From Aestuariirhabdus haliotis (GTDB lineage Bacteria > Pseudomonadota > Gammaproteobacteria > Pseudomonadales > Aestuariirhabdaceae), in the NCBI RefSeq assembly GCF_023509475.1, contig NZ_JAKSDZ010000007.1, positions 55,969-119,968 of the forward strand: a DNA stretch of 64,000 nucleotides, read 5' to 3'. The notes under the pieces were generated by a model. It was not told where the DNA came from, made no database searches, and saw only the letters and a program-made list of their open reading frames with translations. Within the stretch, counting starts at the first letter, position 1. Each line of letters opens with the position of its first letter. Of this stretch, positions 35,964-45,116 are shown piece by piece. The translations under genes and the position numbers were made by a program.

Positions 35964-37225
35964 ATTACTGACGCTACCGATTGAGTTAAAATGGCAACGT
36001 CATTAAACGACATCTTGTCACTTTCACGAACTGCCTGTTCACCAGAATAGTCTTGCCAGCGCCTGACAATAACATCCACATATTTTGGATCCAGCTCAAT
36101 TAAGCGTGCAGCCCGTCCTGTTTTTTCACTGGCGATTAGGGTGCTACCAGAGCCGCCAAATATATCTAAAACAATGTCACGGCTTTTACTGGAGTTACGA
36201 ACTGCTCGTTCAACCAACTCGACAGGTTTCATTGTCGGGTGAAGATCATTTTTTACCGGTTTATTAAAAAACCAAACGTCACCTTGGTCTCGCGCACCAC
36301 ACCAAAAGTGATCATTGCCTTCACGCCATCCATATAAAATCGGTTCGTACTGACGCTGATAATCTGAGCGCCCAAGCGTGAAAGTATTTTTTGCCCACAC
36401 AATAAACGTCGACCATTTACCACCTGCATCACGAAATGCTTTTTGCAGCGTATCAAGCTCACTGGATGACATGGCTACATAGCACGCCCCTTTGGTCACA
36501 CTTAGTAGATTGGTTAATGAATCTTTTAGAAATTGATAGAAGTCATCGCCCAGGTTGTCATTCATAATACGGCGATCTTTACCGCGCATTTTATCCTTGG
36601 CATTGTTGCCATAGTCCACGTTATAAGGTGGATCTGTGAACGCCATGTCGGCAAGCTCACCATTCATTAGCTTTTCTAAATCTTGCTTGCTGGTCGAGTC
36701 GCCACACAACACGCGATGATTTCCCATGACCCAAATATCACCAGGGCGACTTATCGGCTCTTCTTCCACTTCTGGAATATCGTCCTCGTCAGTTTCGCCT
36801 GCCTGATCATCGGCACCTAATAGCTCATCTAGTTCTTCATCTGAAAAGCCAATCACATCGAGATCAAAACCAAGGTCGCCAAGCTCTTCTAGCTCGAGCT
36901 TTAATAGCTCATCATTCCATCCAGCATTTTCAGCAATTTTGTTATCCGCAATAACCAACGCACGACGTTGAGACTCTGTCAGGTGATGTAAAACGATAAC
37001 AGGTACGCTATCTAATCCAAGTTGCTGGGCAGCCATCAATCGACCATGCCCCGCGATAATGACATTATCATCGCCCACTAAAATTGGATTAACAAATCCA
37101 AACTCAGCAATAGAACCCGCGATTTGTGATACCTGAGTATCATCATGTGTTCTCGCATTTTGGGCATAGGGGATTAAACGTTGAAGCGACCAGTGCTCCA
37201 CCGTTTCAACAGCGTTAAGTTGCAT
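35960..37225 (-). CDS. ParB-like domain fused to DNA methyltransferase (beta-class N6/N4)
   Basis: A 421-residue protein. The N-terminal ParB/Srx-like domain includes LIPYAQNARTHDDTQVSQIA and VIIAGHGRLMAAQQLG. An acidic linker (about residues 125-155) separates it from the methylase, with TDPPYNVDYG (motif IV) before DIFGGSGSTLIASE (motif I), the beta-class order. It is common near terminase genes of temperate phages and probably modifies phage DNA against host restriction. Base specificity cannot be read by eye. Confidence 0.9.
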   Translation of the reverse strand: MQLNAVETVEHWSLQRLIPYAQNARTHDDTQVSQIAGSIAEFGFVNPILVGDDNVIIAGHGRLMAAQQLGLDSVPVIVLHHLTESQRRALVIADNKIAENAGWNDELLKLELEELGDLGFDLDVIGFSDEELDELLGADDQAGETDEDDIPEVEEEPISRPGDIWVMGNHRVLCGDSTSKQDLEKLMNGELADMAFTDPPYNVDYGNNAKDKMRGKDRRIMNDNLGDDFYQFLKDSLTNLLSVTKGACYVAMSSSELDTLQKAFRDAGGKWSTFIVWAKNTFTLGRSDYQRQYEPILYGWREGNDHFWCGARDQGDVWFFNKPVKNDLHPTMKPVELVERAVRNSSKSRDIVLDIFGGSGSTLIASEKTGRAARLIELDPKYVDVIVRRWQDYSGEQAVRESDKMSFNDVAILTQSVASVI

Positions 37226-37471
37226 TTGATTACCTTGGAAATAGCGGTGCGAACCGCGAACCTGCGAACCCGGTTTAATGGCCTGTCGCTAGCGAAATGC
37301 GGCGGCCTTGCGACCCGCATCGATTCGATGGCCAGGAAGGACCCATTTTTTTCTGGGACCAGAAATAACTAAGCCACGGTGTGGTGGCCGTGGCTTGTGT
37401 GCAGTTCACTCGTGAGATTAGCAAGTATTCTCGCCTAAAAATCGGGTTTTGTCCCACTGGGGGTTTTGGCA
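37226..37471 (-). promoter_or_regulatory. Palindrome-rich non-coding gap between early and late regions
   Basis: No convincing gene lies in this 246-bp gap. It holds three copies of GCGAACC (37249, 37256, 37264), the 10-bp palindrome TCGCTAGCGA (37286-37295), ATGCGG/CCGCAT (37297-37302 and 37315-37320), CATCGA-T-TCGATG (37318-37330), TTTCTGG-GA-CCAGAAA (37350-37365) and AAGCCACGG/CCGTGGCTT (37371-37396). This density suggests a packaging (cos) site or the late promoter/antitermination region. Confidence 0.5.
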
Positions 37472-37861
37472 TTAACACGCAGGTCTTTGCTCTTGCGCGA
37501 GCCGCTCCGCAATTTTTATTAACGCCCCTTGCCAATAACGCTGTGCCGACGTTCTTGGAAACCCAGTCTCACGAGATATCATTCGCCATGGCGTTCGATA
37601 AGCTCGTAACCAGATCAGGCTTCTTTCGCCATGATTGACAAACGTTATCCATGACAGCGTTTCCTCCATGCGAGTGATTTGGTCTGGCGTTGGGCGTAAA
37701 CGAATCGGTTGAACCTCTTGTCTGGTGAGCTCTCTTTGATCGTATTTGATCTCTGGCCAATAGCTCACATAGCCAAGGCTTCGTTCCCCAGGTAGTTTAC
37801 GCAGTGTTGATACACACTCCTCGAACCGGTGAGCGATTTGTTCTGGCGTAAACTCATTCAT
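37472..37861 (-). CDS. DUF6362-like protein with sigma-r4-type HTH (possible late regulator)
   Basis: A 129-residue basic protein. The C-terminal half reads as a sigma region-4-like HTH (TPWRMISRETGFPRTSAQRY, then WQGALIKIAERL). It is the last gene of the early operon, overlapping the RuvC-like gene by 4 bp and facing the palindromic gap before the late genes. In lambda the Q antiterminator occupies the equivalent place, so a late activator role is a reasonable inference. Confidence 0.6.
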   Translation of the reverse strand: MNEFTPEQIAHRFEECVSTLRKLPGERSLGYVSYWPEIKYDQRELTRQEVQPIRLRPTPDQITRMEETLSWITFVNHGERSLIWLRAYRTPWRMISRETGFPRTSAQRYWQGALIKIAERLAQEQRPAC

Positions 37862-38631
37862 GATTGCTCTCCCAGTCTTTGCTCAACAGCCCAATAGACC
37901 AAAGCTAATGCATCGGCCTCGTTATCATCTGAAGGTCGGTGGCCTCGGTTCCTAGCAGCCTCAATCATCATGGTTTTATTTGCATTACCTTTGCCTGTTG
38001 CGTGGCGCTTGATGGTTCCAACCGGGACACCCTCGTAAGCAATATCCTGTTGCTCGCACCAAGCAGTCAGATGCGCCATAAAACCACCGTAAGCGTGTGC
38101 AGCATCCACACCCATGTGGCGACGAACTTCCTCAAAAAACACCATGCTGATAGGCCCAGCATTTTCGTTTAGCTCACCCAAGAAACGGTTGAACTTCAAA
38201 AAACGCATGCCGCCACCTTGCCAACGATCGTTTTTAAAACTGATGGTGCCGCTGGTGATAACGCCTTGTTTGGAATGAATTGCCCATCCAGTTGTTGTGC
38301 CCAGATCCAAGCAGAGCACCACTGGTAAGGTTCGATTGATGATCTCTTTCTCACCGAGATGGAGAGCCTCCCCTTTAGGGGACTCTCCTCTCTCGTAGAG
38401 AGAGGGGGTTTGCGTGCAATCTGGATTTATCTCTACACCCCTTGAGTTATCTAGGTTTGTATTCAGATTGCAGGGGGTATCCGCAATCTGGGCTCCGCAA
38501 TCTGCAATCTGGCTGAATGCCTTGTTATTGCTGACTTTCAGTTTGCGGGTAGTTTGCAGATTGCAGCAAACTGGTTCAGATTGCAGACTACAAACAGCCG
38601 TATTTGAGGCGTTATTGTGATCATGATTCAT
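37858..38631 (-). CDS. RuvC-like Holliday junction resolvase with variable N-terminal extension
   Basis: A 257-residue protein starting at ATG 38631, inside the stop of the primase gene, with AGGAGG upstream. The RNase H-fold core begins near residue 100 (VLCLDLGTTTGWAIH), followed by MVFFEEVRRHMG and DDNEADALAL, giving the acidic active-site residues. Residues 1-95 are low-complexity, Cys/Asn/Thr-rich and encode the iteron-like repeats, so this stretch may be conserved for its DNA rather than its protein. It processes branched phage DNA before packaging. Confidence 0.85.
   Translation of the reverse strand: MNHDHNNASNTAVCSLQSEPVCCNLQTTRKLKVSNNKAFSQIADCGAQIADTPCNLNTNLDNSRGVEINPDCTQTPSLYERGESPKGEALHLGEKEIINRTLPVVLCLDLGTTTGWAIHSKQGVITSGTISFKNDRWQGGGMRFLKFNRFLGELNENAGPISMVFFEEVRRHMGVDAAHAYGGFMAHLTAWCEQQDIAYEGVPVGTIKRHATGKGNANKTMMIEAARNRGHRPSDDNEADALALVYWAVEQRLGEQS
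38361..38405. promoter_or_regulatory. Two overlapping hairpins beside the repeat cluster
   Basis: GGAGAG-cc-TCCCC / TTTA / GGGGA-CTCTCC (38361-38388) and CCTCTCTC / GTA / GAGAGAGG (38387-38405) share two bases, so only one can form fully at a time. They abut the iteron-like cluster inside the RuvC-like gene. Confidence 0.5.
38416..38584. repeat. Iteron-like cluster of GCAATCTG, candidate replication origin
   Basis: Seven exact copies of the octamer GCAATCTG occur in 169 bp in both orientations. Forward copies start at 38416, 38483, 38497 and 38504 (the last two tandem); reverse copies (CAGATTGC) start at 38464, 38557 and 38577. Four extend to the 10-mer CTGCAATCTG or its complement. They lie in the poorly conserved 5' part of the RuvC-like gene, next to the primase-helicase gene. 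Lambda carries its origin iterons inside gene O in the same style. Confidence 0.65.
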
Positions 38632-40846
38632 GGCTAATTTCCTCCTGGTATACCCAAACATCCGGGTTCTCGACTGGGAGCACCGCACCGGTTTGAGCAC
38701 ATTTGTAATGGGTAGGTTTGATTGCAAAGTGAGCCTGTTTGACCTCACCTGTATCGGTATCAATGTTTTCTGAAGCGGGAACAGTCATACCTTCAACACA
38801 GAGGTAGCCGTATTTACTGCGGGTTAACATAGGCAAACTGTAATCCTCTGGATTGCGGAAGAACTTGATATCGCCTTTTGTGGCATGGACAGCAATGCGT
38901 TCATTGATTGTTCTATTGGCGCCCAGTCCAGCCTGGCCTTCGAACGATTCTGCAAATTGATTCGAGGTATAGACCCTACCTTGAGCCGCCTCATCAAATA
39001 TCATTTGCACAATGACATCGCGCTTACGCTGACGCTCTGCATCGAGCTTGGCGCCATAGTCTTGATTGACCAGTCGATCACTATGAGCGTCTAGCTCAAT
39101 CCATTTGCCTTGGCTTTTGTCGACACATTTTGCTGGCAAACCGGGACCATTTCGCAGTTCGAAAACCAGCGTGCGATCGGTGCGCGTTTCATCTGGCCGG
39201 TACAACAGCATGCCGGTGGTGTAATAGCCACGGAGGCTGCCCGCACCTGATAGCGCCAGAAAGGGATCTTCTTCAACTTGCTTCTTACTGATCTTCTTAG
39301 TGTGGTGCGCCAGAATAATGCCCGCTAACGGATTGACCGCATCTCGCAGTTGCTCAACTCGCTCGCGCAGAAAGAACAACATCGCATTGTTGTCGTTCTC
39401 ACTATTTCCCTCTGGACCGCCATCAAAGACATTGCGTATTGGGTCGATCACTAGAATATCGACACCACCTTGTGCAGCGGCTCGTTGCAGTGCCTCGATC
39501 ACTTGCTCAACACCTTGATCATTGAGCACTAAACGAAGTTGAGGCGTTACCAGCAAGTTATTTGCCGCACGACGACTGACACGTTCAGGTAAGCCCATAG
39601 ACTGTATCCGTTCACGCAAGTAGTGATATTGAACCTCTGCCTGCAGATAAAACACGCGCAATGGTCTGGAGGGTGTCAGCTCGAGAAAAGGTTCACCGGC
39701 TGCCATGTGTGTTAACCATGACAACAGAAAGTCGCTTTTACCGACCTTCGGAGCGCCACCAAATACAATCATGCCACCTGGCGTTAAAACTCTCGGTGCA
39801 ATTAAATCGTCAGGCATAGGTGAGGTATCGGCCAGCAACTCACCCAATGAGTGCATCGGGATTGGCGTCTCACCTTTGACGACAGTACGCTCGGCGTTTT
39901 TTACAAAAGACCAAACATCCATGCCATCTTCAATGGCGTCATAAGCATCCCATTTATCTGGTTTTCCATCTGGGATATGCAATACAGCAACGGAAGAAGC
40001 GCCTACATTAGCAATCGCTTCTGATGCCTTGCGCGCATATTCAAGGCCAGCCTCATCGTTGTCCGGCCACACCAAAACGTGCTTATCTTTGAGTGGACCC
40101 CAGTCCGTTTTGGCGACTGGTGCATTGGCACCGTTCATTGCTGTGCTCGCAATCATCCCTAAACGAATCAACGCATCGGCCGCTTTTTCACCTTCAACCA
40201 GAACCACCTGGTTTGCCGTGAGTATCTGAGGTTGGTTATACAGCGGTCTGGGATCGGGCGCTTTCATTGACCGAGATCTGACATCCCACGGCCGAAACTC
40301 TTTACCCTCTGCAGTATCGTATCGATATACACAAGCTATCAGCTTTCCTTGGCTATCACGGTAATCCCATTTTCCAGTAGCTGGACCTAACTCATCGGTC
40401 GGCACCTGTTTTGGTATTGAGGCTGAGCTCACAGAATTACTTTTGGCTGTGTGAGGTTTTTGCACTTGGGAATCCGAGACTCCTAACCATTGCGCAACGG
40501 ACTCAACCAGTTCTGGAAATCGATTCGTAGCATCAATACCCATCACGCGCGCCCAAGCATCAAAAATATCGCCACCTTCACCGGTCGCAAAATCCATCCA
40601 CATGCCAGCGCGTGAGCCTTCCAGTTCAACCACTAAACTCTTACCGGGATTACCTTCAAGATCACCCACAATAAATTGCTTACCGCGTTGCTTTCCTGCC
40701 GGAAACAAATAGATCAATACGCTTTGAAGAGAATCCAATAGACGCTGTTTTAATTCACGCGCATCATGCTTGGATTTGAGTGCAACGCCTTGATCGGGCG
40801 CGTCATTAAAATCAAGCCACACAACTTTATCGCTACCTTTTTCCAT
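38621..40846 (-). CDS. Phage primase-helicase: TOPRIM plus RepA-like (AAA_25) ATPase
   Basis: A 741-residue protein. Residues ~1-130 hold a CHC2-like/DUF3987-style beginning. A TOPRIM domain follows, with VVLVEGEKAADAL and VWPDNDEAGLEYA (acidic residues present). The RecA-like helicase has Walker A FGGAPKVGKSD near residue 358 and ILVIDPIRNVF as Walker B. The start is ATG 40846, overlapping the nuclease stop (TGATG). It primes and unwinds phage DNA and probably acts at the repeat cluster just downstream. Confidence 0.87.
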   Translation of the reverse strand: MEKGSDKVVWLDFNDAPDQGVALKSKHDARELKQRLLDSLQSVLIYLFPAGKQRGKQFIVGDLEGNPGKSLVVELEGSRAGMWMDFATGEGGDIFDAWARVMGIDATNRFPELVESVAQWLGVSDSQVQKPHTAKSNSVSSASIPKQVPTDELGPATGKWDYRDSQGKLIACVYRYDTAEGKEFRPWDVRSRSMKAPDPRPLYNQPQILTANQVVLVEGEKAADALIRLGMIASTAMNGANAPVAKTDWGPLKDKHVLVWPDNDEAGLEYARKASEAIANVGASSVAVLHIPDGKPDKWDAYDAIEDGMDVWSFVKNAERTVVKGETPIPMHSLGELLADTSPMPDDLIAPRVLTPGGMIVFGGAPKVGKSDFLLSWLTHMAAGEPFLELTPSRPLRVFYLQAEVQYHYLRERIQSMGLPERVSRRAANNLLVTPQLRLVLNDQGVEQVIEALQRAAAQGGVDILVIDPIRNVFDGGPEGNSENDNNAMLFFLRERVEQLRDAVNPLAGIILAHHTKKISKKQVEEDPFLALSGAGSLRGYYTTGMLLYRPDETRTDRTLVFELRNGPGLPAKCVDKSQGKWIELDAHSDRLVNQDYGAKLDAERQRKRDVIVQMIFDEAAQGRVYTSNQFAESFEGQAGLGANRTINERIAVHATKGDIKFFRNPEDYSLPMLTRSKYGYLCVEGMTVPASENIDTDTGEVKQAHFAIKPTHYKCAQTGAVLPVENPDVWVYQEEISHES

Positions 40847-41604
40847 CACGCACCTCCTTGCCAGCAGCGGTCTTGCCATGAGCAAAACTTACATTCGTAA
40901 TGGGCAGGATCTTTACTGATTCTGGGTAAGAGCTCTCCTGCATCAGTCGCCTGAATGACACGCACACCTCGATCGGATGCACGCTGAGCCAGTTCACCAT
41001 TAAATGGCACCCACTCGAAGTACAACTCGGCGGTGTCTTTGTTGATCGCAGTGAACATAGCCGGATTTGAAGATATGCCTGGGATCTGCTCTTCCATGTA
41101 GGCTTGGTACAGTGCAATTTGTGCCGCATAAACAGGCTTGGAAAGAGTGACGCCACGTTTTACCGTATCCTTCCATGATTTTGCGTTCAGTGATTTACAC
41201 TCCCAAAGCGCAGGATAATCTTTACCGATTGATTCGGGTCCTCCTGCGAGCACGCCATCAACATGACCACACAAGCGGCCATTAACGGCAGCAAAACCAA
41301 ACTGACCACCTGACGCTGTCTCGGTATAAAGATCAAACCCCGCTTGGCGTAACCAATTTATGGCTAAGTCTTCGAAGATATGTCCGGCTGCAAATATCCT
41401 AAGAGTGCGACCCGTAAATGTTCTGCCTTCGTCTACGGCTGTATTAGTGAATTCAAATTGAAGCGCTCGATCACACGCAACGCCTAGTCGAGAAGCGCCT
41501 AAATAATTGCGCGGCGTTTGTGCCTGGTTCTCAGTTTGCAAAGCAGTGTCGATTAGATCGGTGAGTTTTTCAGACAAGGTCGGTTGATGATTAAAATCCA
41601 GCAT
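40846..41604 (-). CDS. Cas4/RecB-like PD-(D/E)XK exonuclease with Fe-S cysteines
   Basis: A 252-residue nuclease: GHVDGVL (Asp), LWECKSLNAKSW (E-x-K) and YAAQIALYQAYM (motif with Gln). Four Cys placed as in Cas4/AddB Fe-S proteins are visible: one in GVACDRAL near residue 45 and C-x2-C-x5-C near the C-terminus. It belongs to the phage recombination set with the Sak4-like ATPase. It starts directly at the stop of the upstream gene. Confidence 0.85.
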   Translation of the reverse strand: MLDFNHQPTLSEKLTDLIDTALQTENQAQTPRNYLGASRLGVACDRALQFEFTNTAVDEGRTFTGRTLRIFAAGHIFEDLAINWLRQAGFDLYTETASGGQFGFAAVNGRLCGHVDGVLAGGPESIGKDYPALWECKSLNAKSWKDTVKRGVTLSKPVYAAQIALYQAYMEEQIPGISSNPAMFTAINKDTAELYFEWVPFNGELAQRASDRGVRVIQATDAGELLPRISKDPAHYECKFCSWQDRCWQGGA

Positions 41605-41960
41605 CAGAAAGGCACCTCGTCTTTGTACAACTCCTGCAAAGTGCAGTGATAAGATTCAAGAACCGTATCCACCAAACCAATAATTTCATCTTTGCTGTAA
41701 CTGCCAAGACCTTTTTCCATGCCTACGGCCATCACATAATCTGCAAGTGGGGCTAAAACAGAGTCAGCTGCTTTTTGTTCTAAATCGGTCCTGTTCACAT
41801 CCACCCCCTTGCGACGCAATTGGTAGTGAATGTCCTGACAAGTCTTGGAACAAAAGCGCTTAAAACTTGCACGCCGATTTTCGACAGATTGGAAACGATT
41901 TGGATCCAGCCAACAGAAACCGCGTGGCGGCTTGTGACAGATATAACATCGGTAATACAC
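41604..41960 (-). CDS. Small zinc-binding phage protein, GTG start
   Basis: A 118-residue protein with CYICHKPPRGFCW and RFCSKTCQDIHYQLRRKG, two Cys pairs giving a probable TRASH-like zinc site. I favour the GTG at 41960 (GGGAGG upstream), which begins just after the helicase stop; an in-frame ATG at 42014 would overlap the helicase gene by ~50 bp. Function unknown; nucleic-acid binding is plausible. Confidence 0.65.
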   Translation of the reverse strand: MYYRCYICHKPPRGFCWLDPNRFQSVENRRASFKRFCSKTCQDIHYQLRRKGVDVNRTDLEQKAADSVLAPLADYVMAVGMEKGLGSYSKDEIIGLVDTVLESYHCTLQELYKDEVPF

Positions 41961-41961
41961 A

Positions 41962-43635
41962 TCAAGCGGCCTCCCTTCCTTCAACTTTGTTGAAAATGCG
42001 GGATTGGATATCACGCTTGTTAAACTGGAACGCCAATAGGCATGATGCTTGGTAGCGAGTTAAGCCGAAATCCTGTCGATAGGCAGGTGGTAAATATCGA
42101 AGTTGCTGAGCAGTTGCAGCCTGATTTAACCATTTACGGGATTTGCTCGCGGCATCTTCCGTTTCATGATCATTCAACCAATCATCAGCTGCTGCCAGGC
42201 AAACAGTTCGTTCACCCATGGCCAACAAGCGTGCAGGGAGTTTTTTCCCACCGCCCATGCCAAACCAATGACCGGCTAAGAAGAACACTCCCGCCCACGC
42301 TTCAAAACCTGTTGCCATCAACGCCGCATCATCACCGAACAAATCACACCAACGAAACGAGGAGCGTTTAAGCAGATCAATCTCAGACATCACAAAGTCA
42401 GCTAAATCCACTTTGTCATCGGTATCCGTTCGCTCCCAAACATAACCACATAAGGAGCATTCTTTTGCCGCCGCAGGCACCATCGCTCCGCAGTCGGGAC
42501 ACTCTTTCTGAGGTGCCTCACAATGACCTTCATGGCCATCCAAATTTACATCTTGCTCTAATGAACCGTGAAGCATGGTGCTGGTACCGAAGTCGAGTAC
42601 CACACAATCACTCTTCACCACACCAGGGTGCTCATTGGGATCGATGGTTCTAAGGCCACGCCCAATCATTTGTATCAAAGTCGACTTGTAGGAACTTGGC
42701 CGAAGCAAAATTACACAGCTGGTCGGCGGGTAATCCCAGCCTTCAGTCAGCACTGCTACGTTGACAACAACTTGAGACTCCCCGGATTCGAAACGAGACA
42801 GCGCCGCTTTGCGCGCCTCGCTTGATAGCTCACCATGAATAACCTCGGCATTCACACCAGAAGTTGAGAAAGCCTCAGCCACATTTTTGGCGTGATGGAT
42901 GGTAGAGCAAAAGACCACGGTAGAACGATCATGAGCTTTTTCTTTCCAGTGACGAATCACTGCTTCAGTGATCGGCGCTTTGTTCATGATGGCATCGACT
43001 GCCGACATATCGAAATCATCGGCAGTTCGTTTCACCTGTGACAGTTCACTCTGAGTACCGACATCAACGACGTAAGTTCGGGGTGGAACCAAATGCCCTG
43101 ATTGAATTAATTCGGCAAGCGTAATTTGATCACTGACATTACTAAAAACAGGACGCAATGCTTTGTTGTCACCACGATTGGGCGTTGCCGTTACGCCAAA
43201 AATAGCCACATCAGGATTACTATCTCGAACGCTATCAATAATGCGTCGGTAAGTGGGTGCGGCTGCATGATGTGCTTCGTCGATGACTAACAAATCTAAC
43301 TTTGGCATATGCTTCAAGTTTGATTCACGTCCTAATGTTTGCACCATGGCAAAGGTTGCTTGCCCCGCCCATGACTTTTCTTGGGCATCGTAAATCGACG
43401 TCGAAATAGCCGGATTGACACGACTAAACTTGGCTGCATTTTGTGAGGTGAGTTCATCTCGATGAGCTAGCACACAGGCTTTTGCATCTCCGTTTTCCAG
43501 CCATTGACCGGTAACACCGGATAACATAATGGTTTTACCGGCGCCCGTAGGCGCCACCCCCAATGTATTCTGGTGCTTATTAAGCGCAGCGAGGCTGCGC
43601 TCAACAAACAGTTTTTGACGAGGTCGTAATAACAT
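41962..43635 (-). CDS. DEAD/DEAH-box SF2 helicase of the phage replication operon
   Basis: A 557-residue helicase: VAPTGAGKT (Walker A), VIDEAHHAAA (motif II), GVTATPNRGD (motif III) and QMIGRGLRTI (motif VI). A Zn-ribbon, CPDCGAM...CSLCGY, lies near residue 380. The C-terminal ~150 residues are unassigned. Its likely role is in phage DNA replication or recombination with the neighbouring nuclease and Sak4-like protein. Confidence 0.88.
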   Translation of the reverse strand: MLLRPRQKLFVERSLAALNKHQNTLGVAPTGAGKTIMLSGVTGQWLENGDAKACVLAHRDELTSQNAAKFSRVNPAISTSIYDAQEKSWAGQATFAMVQTLGRESNLKHMPKLDLLVIDEAHHAAAPTYRRIIDSVRDSNPDVAIFGVTATPNRGDNKALRPVFSNVSDQITLAELIQSGHLVPPRTYVVDVGTQSELSQVKRTADDFDMSAVDAIMNKAPITEAVIRHWKEKAHDRSTVVFCSTIHHAKNVAEAFSTSGVNAEVIHGELSSEARKAALSRFESGESQVVVNVAVLTEGWDYPPTSCVILLRPSSYKSTLIQMIGRGLRTIDPNEHPGVVKSDCVVLDFGTSTMLHGSLEQDVNLDGHEGHCEAPQKECPDCGAMVPAAAKECSLCGYVWERTDTDDKVDLADFVMSEIDLLKRSSFRWCDLFGDDAALMATGFEAWAGVFFLAGHWFGMGGGKKLPARLLAMGERTVCLAAADDWLNDHETEDAASKSRKWLNQAATAQQLRYLPPAYRQDFGLTRYQASCLLAFQFNKRDIQSRIFNKVEGREAA

Positions 43636-43647
43636 AATTCGACCTCC

Positions 43648-44241
43648 TTATTGCGCCCAACTGGGACGACCAGTTGGAGCAGTTGAGGTAGATTGGGAAG
43701 GAGAAGATTCCTGTACCGACGCTGATGCTTGTGTCAGTTCACCCGCGATGCCTGCATAAGCTTTATTGTCTGGTGTGATTGCGGTTTTAACGACATTTTT
43801 ATCATCACCATTTTGGTCCTTATCCATCTCAACTTTGGCAACAAACTCAATACCATCAAGATCGGCAAAACCTTGAATGCGACGGGCTTGTTGTGCCTGA
43901 GGTGAGTTGTCCTGAGGGTGCAATCCCCGCGATGAGTTCAAGATCCCTTTTACAAACGCTCTTCCCATATTTGCCCACTCGGGACCTTTAGGGCTGTGCA
44001 GACCAATGAGGCTCCACATTTTCCGTTTGGCGTATGGACCATCGAGCACGACAAACTCGCAGTTCAAGTAAACAGAGCCAGTGGTCATGCTTTGGGTTGC
44101 ATAACCACCAGTCCAACCTTGAGAAGCATCGTCATAACCGCCGGGACGAATCGTCATACGCACTTTTACCAGGGTGCCTTTTGGGATTACGTCAAAATTG
44201 TTTTGGTCTTCAGCCGAGTTAAAATCATTCCAAGTCGTCAT
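43648..44241 (-). CDS. DUF669 protein, probable ssDNA-binding partner
   Basis: A 197-residue protein typical of DUF669: NNFDVIPKGTLVKVRMTIRP, GSVYLNCEFVVLDGPYAKRK, and a Ser/Thr/Pro-rich disordered tail ending RPSWAQ. DUF669 genes sit beside RecA-like or Sak4-like ATPases and probably encode OB-fold ssDNA-binding proteins, although no SSB-type acidic tip is present. It starts at the stop of the ATPase gene. Confidence 0.75.
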   Translation of the reverse strand: MTTWNDFNSAEDQNNFDVIPKGTLVKVRMTIRPGGYDDASQGWTGGYATQSMTTGSVYLNCEFVVLDGPYAKRKMWSLIGLHSPKGPEWANMGRAFVKGILNSSRGLHPQDNSPQAQQARRIQGFADLDGIEFVAKVEMDKDQNGDDKNVVKTAITPDNKAYAGIAGELTQASASVQESSPSQSTSTAPTGRPSWAQ

Positions 44242-45116
44242 TATTGGACTCCTTCTTCAGTATTGGTTTGGGTTTCGATAGGTGCTGGGCGAGCAAATGT
44301 CAGGCGATCTGACGGAGGTGTTACTGGCCCATGAATTTTTGCCATCAGTCGACCTAGGTGTGGCTCCTCGATAACATCAAGTCGCCCACTACGATCTTTA
44401 GCTGGATAGCCATAGGGATTTAGGGTGTGGTTAATAAAGGCACGATATTTCTGGCCATCATCACTTTGAATTTCCGCAAGTGTGATGACCTGATCAACGA
44501 TGCCTGGCAGCTCTAGAGCCGTTTTTGAACCATCAATCTGTGGTGAATAAACCTTACGATTGAAGTCATCGATTTTTTCGTCGAGGATGCCAACAAACCA
44601 GATATTCTTATTGCGGGTGTGCTGCAGATGAGTCAGCCAAGCAATCATCTCTTGCCCATGAAGGCCATAAGCACCACGCGTATCAGGTTTGCCACTTCGT
44701 TCGCTGAACGCCTGAGGTTGTCCCTTGCACCATTGCAAGCAAAGGCGACCTGCAACAGTTATTGAATCGATAAACACCGTGTCGTATTTATCAATGCTGC
44801 TAACGTCACCGAATTTAGCGCAGACTGCTTCATAGTGTGCTTGGCTGTATGGCTGTTCATCCCGTAGCGCAGGATTTGGGCCGCCAATAAACACCGCAAA
44901 GTCACGACATTCTTGCCATGTACGTGGTCGAATTGCATCGCCAGACCACCCTTCAACAGCTAGGTCTCCCGCTTCTAAATCGAAGAATAAGGTTTTGTCT
45001 GCATCGATCGTCCACAACAAGCTGGTTTTTCCGATGCCTGATGGACCAAGAATGCAGCCTTTGATCCCGCGCTTTTCTGCCAATCGCTGATCGGCTGTAA
45101 TGATTGGAAAGGCCAT
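44241..45116 (-). CDS. Sak4-like RecA-type ATPase (AAA_24)
   Basis: A 291-residue ATPase with ILGPSGIGKTSLL (Walker A, about residues 22-34) and TVFIDSITVAG (Walker B). It is compact, lacking RecA's flanking domains, which fits the Sak4 group of phage single-strand annealing/recombination proteins. It is encoded next to the DUF669 and Cas4-like genes with 1-bp overlaps. Confidence 0.82.
   Translation of the reverse strand: MAFPIITADQRLAEKRGIKGCILGPSGIGKTSLLWTIDADKTLFFDLEAGDLAVEGWSGDAIRPRTWQECRDFAVFIGGPNPALRDEQPYSQAHYEAVCAKFGDVSSIDKYDTVFIDSITVAGRLCLQWCKGQPQAFSERSGKPDTRGAYGLHGQEMIAWLTHLQHTRNKNIWFVGILDEKIDDFNRKVYSPQIDGSKTALELPGIVDQVITLAEIQSDDGQKYRAFINHTLNPYGYPAKDRSGRLDVIEEPHLGRLMAKIHGPVTPPSDRLTFARPAPIETQTNTEEGVQ

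Noticed and set aside
37275..37535. 86-codon open frame on the - strand in the palindrome-rich gap
   Set aside because: Overlaps the sigma-r4-like gene, has no ribosome site and follows the palindromes; better explained as regulatory DNA.
38361..38405. Hairpins as a Rho-independent terminator
   Set aside because: No T-run on either side and located inside a coding region; kept only as part of the candidate origin.
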